NCBI GenBank assembly: GCA_964354375.1
Contig: CAYGZQ010000073.1
Coordinates: 1 to 18,709 of the forward strand
Source: CAYGZQ01 sp964354375 [NCBI: uncultured Planctomycetota bacterium]
Lineage (GTDB): Bacteria > JAJVIF01 > JAPKYR01
Reading direction: 5' to 3'
DNA: 18,709 nucleotides
Made by a program: the position numbers and the translations under genes. The notes below the pieces were generated by a model. The model was not told the origin of the DNA. It ran no database searches and saw nothing but the letters and a program-made list of their open reading frames with translations. This document shows, piece after piece, positions 1-6,871 of this stretch (position 1 is the stretch's first letter; the number at the start of each line of letters is the position of its first letter).

Positions 1-494
1 TGAATGAGCTTCCTGTCGAACTCCCGGAATTCCTTCAGCATCGCGTCCCGCTCCTCGGGGGTGAAGTAACACATGACCGGCATGAAAAAATGCTTGTCCT
101 CTTTCTCGATGTGCCTCGGATAGAAATCCACGAGAGTCTCAAGGCATTCCTTGATGTCCTCGATCGCGCCCAGGTCGCCGCTCTGGTAGCGCTGCCTTGC
201 GCTCACGAGCGTGCCGACTTTCTTGCGGGCGAAAATATGTTCGTCGATCAGCTCCTGCAGAATTCTCTGATGATCAAACGATAGCTTTTTCTTCCTGAGG
301 TCGCGGAAGAGGATGTCCTCTTCTTTCCCGTGATGCGTTCTGTCGGCGTACGTGCGTATGAAATCGACCGCATCGTCAAGGAACTGCAGATTCGCGTCTC
401 CGCCGCCCCTGATGCGGTCAAGCTCGGACTCCATCAGTGCGATCATCTTTTCAATGAGCCTGTGCTCGATCATGAGCGGTCCGGCAGGTTTCAT
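1..494 (-). CDS. Hemerythrin HHE-domain protein, C-terminus cut by window edge
   Basis: This reading frame stays open to the left edge, so the C-terminus is missing; 164 residues are visible. It reads as a four-helix hemerythrin-like cation-binding protein, a family that holds a non-haem di-iron centre and binds or senses oxygen or nitric oxide. Candidate iron ligands fall in the expected order: H11 (IEHRL), H54/H55 with E58/E59 (THHGKEED), H86 (DEHIF), and H128 with E132 (HIEKED). No signal peptide or membrane segment is seen, so it should be cytoplasmic. The ATG at 494 was chosen because GAGGA precedes it by about 8 bases and the family typically opens with a GPLMIEHRLI-like segment. It is transcribed away from the membrane protein at 657. 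Family assignment is secure; the physiological role (oxygen, NO or iron handling) is not shown by the sequence. Confidence 0.88.
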   Translation of the reverse strand, partial: MKPAGPLMIEHRLIEKMIALMESELDRIRGGGDANLQFLDDAVDFIRTYADRTHHGKEEDILFRDLRKKKLSFDHQRILQELIDEHIFARKKVGTLVSARQRYQSGDLGAIEDIKECLETLVDFYPRHIEKEDKHFFMPVMCYFTPEERDAMLKEFREFDRKLI

Positions 495-537
495 GGCAAT
501 GTCCTCGATGAAAAGTGGTGGGAGAAGGATAACATAT

Positions 538-597
538 ACCTCACCCCCCTAACCCCCCTCCCCACAATTGTGGGGAGGGGGGAAAGGGGGGAGAGGT
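538..597. repeat. C/G-rich interspersed palindrome, copy 1
   Basis: A near-perfect 60-bp palindrome begins ACCTCACCCCCC, is centred on CCCCACAATTGTGGGG, and ends GGGGGGAGAGGT. Related palindromes starting ACCTCAC occur at 11622, 14089 and 18654. It lies between the divergent hemerythrin and membrane-protein genes. It could form a cruciform or hairpin, but no T-run follows either arm, so it is not a clear intrinsic terminator. Confidence 0.85.
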
Positions 598-620
598 GGA
601 TTGGGGGCCAGTGGGTGAGG

Positions 621-648
621 TGGAGAACTGTACGCGATGACGTATAAT
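621..648 (+). promoter_or_regulatory. Putative sigma70 promoter of the 657 gene
   Basis: A perfect TATAAT lies at 643-648, with a fair -35 (TGGAGA, 621-626, 4 of 6) at a 16-bp spacing. The expected start site (about 655) falls only a base or two before the ATG at 657. The transcript would then be leaderless for that start. If translation instead begins at GTG 681 or ATG 696, there would be a short leader. Confidence 0.5.
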
Positions 649-656
649 CATCTCGG

Positions 657-1547
657 ATGGATGAACGACAGGGAATCGCGGTGCCGACCAGGTCAATGTC
701 GGACAATCGGGACCCGTTCCGCCTTACGGGACTGGCTCGATTCTCTCCGCGACTGAATCTTCTGAGACGATTCGCACTGAGCGACGATCCCATTCTCTCG
801 ATCACCGCGACAGACCTTCTGAGGAATAGAACCTTCCGACGTCTGGGGGGATTCTTTGAGTTTACGTTTATCGTTCTTCTGCCTCTCATGTCGGTTGCGT
901 ATAACGCGTTGATCTTCTTCCATCACGCGTTGTGGCCGGGTCGGCCCCACACATGGATGATAATCGCAGTTGACCTCGTCGTTGTCGTAATGAGTATCGC
1001 CTGCGTTATTGGCCTCCTTCTTCTTGTCCGACCCAGCCGCGCGCTGCTCATTCGCGAACGGGGTGAGCAGCTTCTGCGGATGATTCCATGGCAACCAGCC
1101 GATGTCTTCCGCGCGATCCTCAAGATAGAGCACGTCTCGTTTGCGATGCCTCCCGTTATCTTCTTGTCTCTGGACTTGGCTCTCAGCGCAGTCAGGTATA
1201 CCTCGCTCTTTGCAGGTCGCCATTATTTCGGTCTGCTGGGAGAGATGTCCGGGTCGTGGGCGGAGCCTCTGCTCGCGCTGCCTCTGCTTTATTTGTCTCG
1301 TGCCGCGATTCATGCCAGCTTTAGGTTTGTTGAAACATGGGCTGTGCTCCTGGGCGTTACTGGGGCCATAGTTGGCGGATTGTGTTTTGTTCTCCTGGCG
1401 GCGATCTTGACCATGGCGATTTCTGAATTTATTGGGCCATTGTCCTTCTTTGTCTTCGTGTTTCTCGTATGCGTGGTGCTGACCAATACGGTTACCGAGC
1501 TCGCCATGAATATCATCAAGTACCGTGTGCTTCCCCAAAGCCGCTAG
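657..1547 (+). CDS. Six-helix integral membrane protein, unknown function
   Basis: A polytopic inner-membrane protein of 296 residues. Hydrophobic segments lie at about residues 68-88, 101-124, 158-178, 200-220, 226-253 and 258-281. Residues 1-60 form a hydrophilic, Arg-rich cytoplasmic N-terminus. A basic cytoplasmic stretch around residues 125-150 (PSRALLIRERGEQLLRMIPW) recalls the permease subunits of ABC-2-type exporters. No ATPase gene sits next to it, so this is only a resemblance. The start is uncertain: ATG 657 has a TATAAT box 8 bases upstream and no ribosome site, GTG 681 is preceded by AGGGA, and ATG 696 is also possible. The gene ends a few bases before a half copy of a GGGAGGGCGAGGCTCC repeat. 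I do not recognise the family. Confidence 0.75.
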   Translation: MDERQGIAVPTRSMSDNRDPFRLTGLARFSPRLNLLRRFALSDDPILSITATDLLRNRTFRRLGGFFEFTFIVLLPLMSVAYNALIFFHHALWPGRPHTWMIIAVDLVVVVMSIACVIGLLLLVRPSRALLIRERGEQLLRMIPWQPADVFRAILKIEHVSFAMPPVIFLSLDLALSAVRYTSLFAGRHYFGLLGEMSGSWAEPLLALPLLYLSRAAIHASFRFVETWAVLLGVTGAIVGGLCFVLLAAILTMAISEFIGPLSFFVFVFLVCVVLTNTVTELAMNIIKYRVLPQSR

Positions 1548-1554
1548 GAACCCC

Positions 1555-1580
1555 GGGAGGGCGAGGCTCCTGCCGAGCCG
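1555..1580 (+). repeat. Half copy of GGGAGGGCGAGGCTCC repeat
   Basis: The 26 bases here match, with one difference, the left arm of the palindrome at 11743-11815. Only one arm is present. Read as protein, the element gives peptides such as GEAPAEP or SAGASPSR, which appear in several spurious open frames in both places. It lies between the stop of the membrane-protein gene and the -10 box of the Lp1 gene. Confidence 0.8.
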
Positions 1581-1599
1581 TCGTCCCCTGTGGTATAAT
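1570..1599 (+). promoter_or_regulatory. Putative extended -10 promoter of lipoprotein Lp1
   Basis: TGGTATAAT at 1591-1599 is a perfect TATAAT with the TGn extension. The best -35 (CTGCCG, 1570-1575, 18-bp spacer, 3 of 6) lies inside the adjacent repeat. The predicted start near 1606 leaves a leader of about 47 bases before ATG 1653. Confidence 0.5.
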
Positions 1600-1652
1600 A
1601 CATAAAGCTACAAAAGCTAACAATGCACGAATCGATGTGCGTGGTGATCGTT

Positions 1653-3380
1653 ATGCGTCTTACCTTTATCCTTCTATTAGCCTCAGCCCTGATCGCGACC
1701 GGGTGCAGCGTGGTTCCCACAGAACCGTCTCCACTCATCGCCCCCCAACAGGCGGTCCAGCGGTCCTCAGGTCATCTGTCGTGGGGACAGTGGGCGATCA
1801 CGCTCGATCCGGACGCCGGCACCGCCCGCGCGACCCCGGTTCGCGACGCCAATGTCCACCTAAATGTCACCTCCTGGCTTCACCCGCCCGCATGCGCCGA
1901 TTGTTTCCAGATAATCCTGACCGCCTGGGACCCGGTTGCGCGTATTGTCGATGTCACGCTGGTCCTCAAGAACCCGACGCAGCTCACGGGCTACGATGTC
2001 AAGGCGATCATTTCGGACTACGACACGAAAGAGTTCCTTAACCCGGACGCGTACGCGGATTTCTACACGGACGGCACCACATGGGACCCGTACTACATTT
2101 TCGCCGAGACCGAAGACCTTCACGCATTCGAAGGCGGGAAGAGCCACGCGGTCGGGATAAAGGTCCATTTCCCCGTCGGCGCGACTCCGAATGCGTTTGT
2201 GACCGTGGACGTGTCGTGGCCGGACCCTCAGTTCGAGCCGTGGCGGATCGGCAACGTCATTGTCGCAGGGCCGCTCCAGAACGATTCCATCCATCACATT
2301 TCGTTCTCGTGCCATATCTGGGACAACTACGACGATGTGCAGGTGGTGTTCTGCGATCTAACCCCGATCGGGCCTGCGAATGTCTCGATGGGTGACGATG
2401 CCGGTCACAAGGATTATCTTGCGGGCGACGGGATATGGGGCCTGGACGAAATCAAGACAGGCACGCTTCCGGGCACATACGACATCTGGGTTCGGGCGCG
2501 CGGCGGCGGAAGCGATCGTTACACCTACCAGAAGGTGACTCTCGAGGTGATCCTGCCGGTGCCGAATCCGCCGCCTCTGTATATCGTCAGCATGATGCAC
2601 GCCGAGGAAGACCTTTCCTATATGGATGAGCAGACCTATCTCGGCTACTCGGAGACGCTTCGCGAGCTCAAGAAAGTTTTCGAGGATCACGGGGCGAAGA
2701 TAGCTCTGCAGCCGGACTGGACGTTCATCCAGGGGACCGCGGTGCACGATCCGACGCTTTTCAGCGATTTCCAGGCGTCGGGGCACGGTGTGGACACTCA
2801 TGCTCATGAAACGCAGTACGATCTCGGTCAGGTTCACGATTGGCTGGATCTCACTGGTGTGCAGGACACGATCATAGCGAACGGCGGTTTCGACAAGACC
2901 TGGGGGGAATTGAACTGGGTCGCGTACGTGGCTCATTTTCAGATCCCGGGCGGACAGCAGATGTTCCAGGCCGTGAACGCGTACAAGGATCCCCTGAGCC
3001 AGGTTGTGGACAGCCTCGCCACCCCGATTCGTCCGAGTATGTCGGGCGACTGGATGGTTCATGACCCGAATGGTCTGCTGGTATACATCCCCGGCGCACC
3101 GAACTCATACCTTGTCGGCTCGAATCCATCGTTTTTCCAGCTCCTTCCGGATGCGGTCGACTATGCGCTCGACGGCGTCATCCCGGGAAAGGTGAACTGT
3201 TTCTACTGGCACGATCCGGTGAGCCTCTACAACGGGTCGCTGCTGTCGAAGACGCGGCTCGATTTCTGGGACCAGGTGCTGAGCAACTACTTCGATCAGA
3301 AGGTTGCACAGGGCGATGTGGTGTGGGCGAACTTCGCAGAGATGTACGAGGCGTATCTGGACTGGGAAGAGGACAACTGA
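1653..3380 (+). CDS. Lipoprotein Lp1 with deacetylase-like C-terminal domain
   Basis: A 575-residue predicted lipoprotein. ATG 1653 was preferred over the upstream ATGs at 1623 and 1635 because it starts a clean signal peptide (MRLTFILLLASALIATGC, lipidation at C18) and has GGTGAT 5 bases upstream. Residues about 43-122 resemble the start of the Lp2/Lp3 head (WGxWxITLD, then GYDVKAII). Residues about 246-300 contain DDAGHKDYLAGDGIWGL, a pattern seen in bacterial Ig-like or anchor domains. From about residue 308 the protein resembles the polysaccharide deacetylase/glycoside hydrolase fold: a strand plus HAEED at 316-320, then GHGVDTHAHE at 377-386, like the NodB metal-binding His motif, and a closing WANFAEMYEAY segment. 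A metal-dependent carbohydrate-active enzyme at the cell surface is plausible, but the substrate is unknown and the catalytic set is not fully canonical. Confidence 0.75.
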   Translation: MRLTFILLLASALIATGCSVVPTEPSPLIAPQQAVQRSSGHLSWGQWAITLDPDAGTARATPVRDANVHLNVTSWLHPPACADCFQIILTAWDPVARIVDVTLVLKNPTQLTGYDVKAIISDYDTKEFLNPDAYADFYTDGTTWDPYYIFAETEDLHAFEGGKSHAVGIKVHFPVGATPNAFVTVDVSWPDPQFEPWRIGNVIVAGPLQNDSIHHISFSCHIWDNYDDVQVVFCDLTPIGPANVSMGDDAGHKDYLAGDGIWGLDEIKTGTLPGTYDIWVRARGGGSDRYTYQKVTLEVILPVPNPPPLYIVSMMHAEEDLSYMDEQTYLGYSETLRELKKVFEDHGAKIALQPDWTFIQGTAVHDPTLFSDFQASGHGVDTHAHETQYDLGQVHDWLDLTGVQDTIIANGGFDKTWGELNWVAYVAHFQIPGGQQMFQAVNAYKDPLSQVVDSLATPIRPSMSGDWMVHDPNGLLVYIPGAPNSYLVGSNPSFFQLLPDAVDYALDGVIPGKVNCFYWHDPVSLYNGSLLSKTRLDFWDQVLSNYFDQKVAQGDVVWANFAEMYEAYLDWEEDN

Positions 3381-3396
3381 TGCGCCCTCCCTGACT

Positions 3397-3615
3397 GGGC
3401 TGTCGAGAAAGAACGATTTCGCGCAAGGAGAGCATTTCAGGCGTGGCACCCTCAGGCGAGTCTTCGAGCCTGGGGGTGATGAGCCGACGACGTAAATGCC
3501 GCATGAATAAAGAGATTAATAGATCGAGCACCCCCAGGCAGAAAGCCTGCTTACGCAGCCTTTCTGCCTGAGGGTGCCACCCGATTCAGCGTCGAAATAG
3601 GTTTTTCAACAGCCC
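3397..3615. mobile_element. MITE-like element with terminal inverted repeats
   Basis: This accounts for most of the 402-base gap between Lp1 and Lp2. Its left end GGGCTGTCGAGAAA (3397-3410) matches the reverse complement of TTTTTCAACAGCCC (3602-3615) at 12 of 14 positions, and similarity continues inward to ATTTCG. Inside lie two hairpins sharing the arm CACCCTCAGGC or its complement: a short one at about 3446-3475 and a longer one at 3532-3576. The 219-bp span encodes nothing credible. No clear target-site duplication is visible, so movement is inferred from structure alone. Confidence 0.5.
3532..3576. repeat. Long near-perfect palindrome inside the MITE-like element
   Basis: The left arm begins CACCCCCAGGCAGAAAG and the right arm ends CTTTCTGCCTGAGGGTG, with a TTAC loop near 3551. 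Only two mismatches separate about 20-base arms. A degenerate relative (CACCCTCAGGC, spacer, GCCTGGGGGTG) lies about 85 bases upstream. A transcript could fold into a strong hairpin here, but there is no T-run, so it is better called a REP-like repeat than a terminator. Confidence 0.75.
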
Positions 3616-3672
3616 CTTACGGTCGGGCCCCGGACGGACGGATGTAAGCCCGCGCGCATGCCGGGTTCACAC

Positions 3673-3701
3673 GTGACATGGCTTCACTGAAATGATATTA
3701 T
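3673..3701 (+). promoter_or_regulatory. Sigma70-type promoter of lipoprotein Lp2
   Basis: The -35 GTGACA (3673-3678, 5 of 6) and -10 TATTAT (3696-3701, 5 of 6) are separated by exactly 17 bp. The predicted start near 3708 gives a leader of about 75 bases before ATG 3783. It lies just downstream of the MITE-like element, so Lp2 probably has its own transcript. Confidence 0.65.
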
Positions 3702-3782
3702 CTGACATAGTCTCAGGATTCGGGGTGGAGTTGCCGGGAAAGAGCCTATAACATGCGAAAGGAAAACCTGACGGAGGTCCAA

Positions 3783-6146
3783 ATGAAACGACTGACAGCG
3801 CTACTTGGTGTGCTGGTGATCGCCTTCTTTGTCGCCATGGGTTGTTCGAACTCAGGCGGCAATGCGGTGACGCCAAACTCCGATGAAGGCCTCACACCCG
3901 GCCACGAAGTGCAATCGGAACAGACGTGTCTCTGGGGGTACTACGACATTTACCTGGACATCGAGAATCAGACCGCTGAAGTGGTTGTGAATCGCGATGT
4001 GATGTACGCGGTGAATGTCGTGCAGTTCCTTAACAGCAATCCTGCTACCCTGGCGTTCCAGTTCAACTTCATCAATGTTTTCCCAGAGGGACTGCAAGTA
4101 AGCGTCGACGTGAGCATCACGCATCCCATCCCTGATAAACCCAAGTTCAACGGGTATGACGTGCGAGGGATACTGATTGCCGAGGGCTCGCAGGTGATGG
4201 GCTACAACCCGGAATTGCGGCACTCGCTCTGGGGAATGGACCAGTTCAGCCAGAACCCGGACGGCTACACTCGCTGGTTCAACCACGCGGAGTTCACCGT
4301 ACCCGGACTGTTCGGCTACACCAAAGGAATCTACTCCTCGAAGAATCTTCTGTTCGGCGACGCGACGGTGAACCCGTATAAGTACTTCGCGGACGGCCTG
4401 TCGTCCGACGGGGACCCATATACGTTCCTGAACGCCAACTCCGAAGGCAATGGCGTGTTCTCGTCCGGAAGCACCAACACAAGGAACTACTTGATTTTCT
4501 TCCCGTTCCCAACTCCGGCGGTGCAGTACGGTTACGCGGTCATGGCTAACTGGGAAGGGGGTCAGCCCGAGGATCATCCGTCCAATGCCCCCGAGGCGGT
4601 CGCGTACAGCGTGATCGTCACGGATGACGTCTACTATGTCGATCCATTGGATAACGGCGGCGACCTCATTCTTGATATCTCCCTTTTCTACTGGGAAGAG
4701 CTTCCTACACAGCTTTATATCGAATCGACTGTGCTGAGTGCTGTTCACCAACTGACGCCCGACGAGATGTCTTCCGGGTCGGTCACCGACCATACCGTCT
4801 CGTATCACGTGGAAGTTCCAGCGGATAATGTGACCAGCGTCTCATGGCAGGAGTTCTGGATCGTCGCCGAGTACAGCGGTTTCGACTACACCAACCCCTT
4901 TGGTATCCCGAACGCAGCGGACGGCGACCCGCTTGCCGCATTCTTCAGGTGTAGTCTCCTTGTGTCGGATACGCCCTTCAACTCGGACCCGGTATGCGAT
5001 ATGTTCGTCGTGACGTCGATGCCGGCGGAGGGCACCGCGCCGGTGGAAGTCGAATTTGACGCGTCCGGCTCCTCCGATCCGGACGGGGATCCCCTCACTT
5101 TCGAATGGGACTTCAACGGGGACGGTATTTTCCCCGATCCCTGGCTCGGCGGGACCCCGGACCATCCTATCTACGGGTACATGGACAGCTATACCGGTCA
5201 AGTGTGTGTAAGGGTGAGCGACGGCAACGGCGGATCGGATGAGTGCTGTGCCGACGTGGTCGTGAATGTCACCGGCCCGAACCTTCCGCCTGAGATCGTC
5301 AGCGGTGTGGACGGCGATCCGACCTTCGGGCCCACCGATGTGAAGGAATACACTGTGACCGCGAACGATCCCGACGGCGATACACTGATGTATATATGGC
5401 TCGTGACCAACACCGGCACAGGGGATCCCGTCTTCGCCGGACCCGGTAACGGTCTCGGCGGATTCACTGTGGACTGGGGCGCCGATGTGGGCGCGGTGGT
5501 TGGCGACCAGTTCTCGATCGCCTGCACCGTGAACGACGGCTACAACCCGCCTGTCGATGCAACACCCCTGCTGGTGGATTGCGTCGAGGGGGTCCAGACT
5601 CTCTACCTGTACGACGGAACCGTTGACGACGGCGGAATCCAGGCGATATCTGATCCAGATTACAGCGTCCCCACCTGGGAATACTGCCCAGGCATACAGG
5701 CATGGGATGAGAACCACTGCAACCCGTATATTGCCGGAGACTCAATGGTGGCTGTGACGCCCCCGATCACTTTCCCCGATCCGGGCACCTTCACAGCGAT
5801 TCATCTCGAAATCTGGCACTGGGGCGACATGCAGGACGACGGGTTCTGCTACGGCAGCCTGGGTCGTGCCGAGGACCTCGGCGGCGGAGACTACAACTGG
5901 TACGGAAACTGGTGGTTTGAGGAACTGGTCTACATTGACGGATTCAACTTCAACGAGCCCGGCTATGACGACTGGACCTACACGTTTGGGTCCGAAGCCG
6001 ATCCCGAGTGGTCTCATCTTGACTGCAGTGCGTACGCGGGCGGAACCTGGAATGTCGGGTTCCAGTTCGAGGAGTGGGATGGGGGCAATCCCGACACTCA
6101 GGCCGGCTGGAATATCCGGAAACTCTGGATTTGGGTTGAACCCTGA
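3783..6146 (+). CDS. Lipoprotein Lp2: conserved head, PKD/Ig-like modules, C-terminal sandwich
   Basis: A 787-residue predicted lipoprotein. ATG 3783 was chosen over ATG 3753 because GGAGG lies at 3773-3777 and the frame then opens with a typical signal peptide ending VAMG-C21. Residues about 49-398 form a head domain shared almost colinearly with Lp3 (LWGYYDIYLD, NGYDVRGI, FTVPGLFGYTKG, NPYKYF, PTPxVQYGYA, FWxIAE, LxVSDTP). I do not recognise this domain. Residues about 404-497 form a PKD-like domain (VEFDASGSSDPDGDPLTFEWDF). Residues about 501-600 form a second Ig/cadherin-like module (PPEIVSGVDG, ANDPDGD). Residues about 605-787 are rich in Trp, Asp and Gly and look like a terminal beta-sandwich, perhaps carbohydrate-binding. 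The whole protein is acidic with DPDGD-type possible calcium sites, as expected for an extracellular or outer-membrane surface protein. Confidence 0.8.
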   Translation: MKRLTALLGVLVIAFFVAMGCSNSGGNAVTPNSDEGLTPGHEVQSEQTCLWGYYDIYLDIENQTAEVVVNRDVMYAVNVVQFLNSNPATLAFQFNFINVFPEGLQVSVDVSITHPIPDKPKFNGYDVRGILIAEGSQVMGYNPELRHSLWGMDQFSQNPDGYTRWFNHAEFTVPGLFGYTKGIYSSKNLLFGDATVNPYKYFADGLSSDGDPYTFLNANSEGNGVFSSGSTNTRNYLIFFPFPTPAVQYGYAVMANWEGGQPEDHPSNAPEAVAYSVIVTDDVYYVDPLDNGGDLILDISLFYWEELPTQLYIESTVLSAVHQLTPDEMSSGSVTDHTVSYHVEVPADNVTSVSWQEFWIVAEYSGFDYTNPFGIPNAADGDPLAAFFRCSLLVSDTPFNSDPVCDMFVVTSMPAEGTAPVEVEFDASGSSDPDGDPLTFEWDFNGDGIFPDPWLGGTPDHPIYGYMDSYTGQVCVRVSDGNGGSDECCADVVVNVTGPNLPPEIVSGVDGDPTFGPTDVKEYTVTANDPDGDTLMYIWLVTNTGTGDPVFAGPGNGLGGFTVDWGADVGAVVGDQFSIACTVNDGYNPPVDATPLLVDCVEGVQTLYLYDGTVDDGGIQAISDPDYSVPTWEYCPGIQAWDENHCNPYIAGDSMVAVTPPITFPDPGTFTAIHLEIWHWGDMQDDGFCYGSLGRAEDLGGGDYNWYGNWWFEELVYIDGFNFNEPGYDDWTYTFGSEADPEWSHLDCSAYAGGTWNVGFQFEEWDGGNPDTQAGWNIRKLWIWVEP

Positions 6147-6178
6147 CCGAACGGGACCGGCCTCTTCTTCGAATCATC

Positions 6179-6202
6179 CCCCCCGCTCCCCGGGGGGTTT
6201 TT
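6179..6202 (+). terminator. Intrinsic terminator after Lp2
   Basis: CCCCCC (6179-6184) pairs with GGGGGG (6192-6197) around a 7-base loop and is followed by TTTTTGTTTT. It sits about 30 bases past the Lp2 stop and separates Lp2 from the split-barrel gene. Confidence 0.85.
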
Positions 6203-6221
6203 GTTTTCCGACTTTTCGTCC

Positions 6222-6227
6222 TAGAAT
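6222..6227 (+). promoter_or_regulatory. Candidate -10 box for the split-barrel gene
   Basis: TAGAAT (5 of 6) lies 20 bases after the Lp2 terminator and about 50 bases before ATG 6279. The -35 region is T-rich but no good TTGACA match is seen at 16-18 bp, so the call rests on the -10 box and position alone. Confidence 0.35.
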
Positions 6228-6278
6228 GTCCCCGGCATTCGATAAATGCTCGATTATCGTCCACAGAAGAGGAAAGCC

Positions 6279-6683
6279 ATGAAGAGAGAAGCGCTGGAAT
6301 TCGCCCGAGAGCATCCCACATCGCATCTGGCGACTGTTGAAAACGGGAAGCCGTACGTACGGGTCATGCATTCGCCGAGGATAGACGATGATTTCACCGT
6401 CTGGTACGCCACATCGGGGTCCTCGAACAAAGTGCGTCACATAAGGGCGAACCCGCAGGTCTGCGCGGTCTTTCACCATGAGGGGAAATGGGTCAGGGTG
6501 ATGGGGAAGGCGGAGATCGTGACCGACCTCGGGGTAAAGGGCCGACTGTGGGAGGACGACTGGGTAAGGTACTGGCCCGACGGTAAGGGAGATCCGGACT
6601 ACACCCTGATAAGCATCAAGGCGGAGTCGGTGGATTACCTTGACCTGACGAAAGGTGCAGCAGAGGAGCAAAAGGTGATTTGA
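6279..6683 (+). CDS. Pyridoxamine 5'-phosphate oxidase-family FMN-binding split-barrel protein
   Basis: A 134-residue soluble protein of the PNPOx-like split-barrel superfamily, which binds FMN, F420 or haem and includes general stress protein 26-type proteins. The family pattern is clear: SHLATVENGKPYVRVM at residues 15-30, a central strand VWYATSGSSNKVRHIRANP at 41-59, then VCAVFHH and VRVMGKAEIVTD. ATG 6279 follows AGAGGAA by about 6 bases; the frame extends upstream to ATG 6246 but that start has no ribosome site. It sits after the Lp2 terminator and before Lp3, so it appears to be its own unit. It is too short for a true PdxH, which is usually near 200 residues or more, so pyridoxal synthesis is unlikely. 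The cofactor and substrate are unknown. Confidence 0.85.
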   Translation: MKREALEFAREHPTSHLATVENGKPYVRVMHSPRIDDDFTVWYATSGSSNKVRHIRANPQVCAVFHHEGKWVRVMGKAEIVTDLGVKGRLWEDDWVRYWPDGKGDPDYTLISIKAESVDYLDLTKGAAEEQKVI

Positions 6684-6693
6684 GCCGGGGCTG

Positions 6694-6711
6694 CCGATGC
6701 TGAAGCATCGG
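6694..6711. repeat. Short palindrome CCGATGC-TGAA-GCATCGG
   Basis: A perfect 7-bp stem with a TGAA loop lies 10 bases after the split-barrel stop. There is no T-run, so termination is doubtful. It resembles a REP-type sequence. Confidence 0.6.
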
Positions 6712-6800
6712 ACTCTCCGCTTGCTTTAAGGTCCCGGGCTCGTTAAACTGTCGGATTCACGGTTCCTCAGACCCAAGCGGTGCAAGTCGATCGTGTTCGC

Positions 6801-6829
6801 TTGCTTCGATTGGGAATGGAGGAGACAAT
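6801..6829 (+). promoter_or_regulatory. Candidate promoter of lipoprotein Lp3
   Basis: TTGCTT (6801-6806, 3 of 6) and GACAAT (6824-6829, 4 of 6) are separated by 17 bp. The predicted start near 6836 leaves about 36 bases to ATG 6872. The match is weak; spacing and position are the main support. Confidence 0.35.
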
Positions 6830-6871
6830 CTACATCAACCTGATAACAAGGAATGACCAGGGAGGATCAGT

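Noticed and set aside
693-1538. Long open frame antisense to the membrane-protein gene
   Set aside because: Its product is highly charged and low in hydrophobic residues, as expected for the complement of a membrane gene. It has no ribosome site or recognisable domain.
1469-2041. Open frame crossing from the membrane-protein gene into Lp1
   Set aside because: It runs through the GGGAGGGCGAGGCTCC repeat, overlaps two better genes and has no ribosome site.
3440-3580. Possible CRISPR-type repeats in the Lp1-Lp2 gap
   Set aside because: The repeated arm occurs in inverted orientation with unequal spacing, and there are no cas genes. It fits REP/MITE hairpins instead.
3852-4808. Long minus-strand open frame inside Lp2
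   Set aside because: It overlaps the conserved head fully, and its composition (rich in Val, Arg, His) is that of an antisense frame in GC-rich DNA. A comparable frame at 6935-7663 opposite Lp3 is explained by head homology.
4842-5717. Minus-strand open frame opposite the PKD/Ig modules of Lp2
   Set aside because: It has no start signal and no domain, and Lp2 on the other strand is clearly coding.
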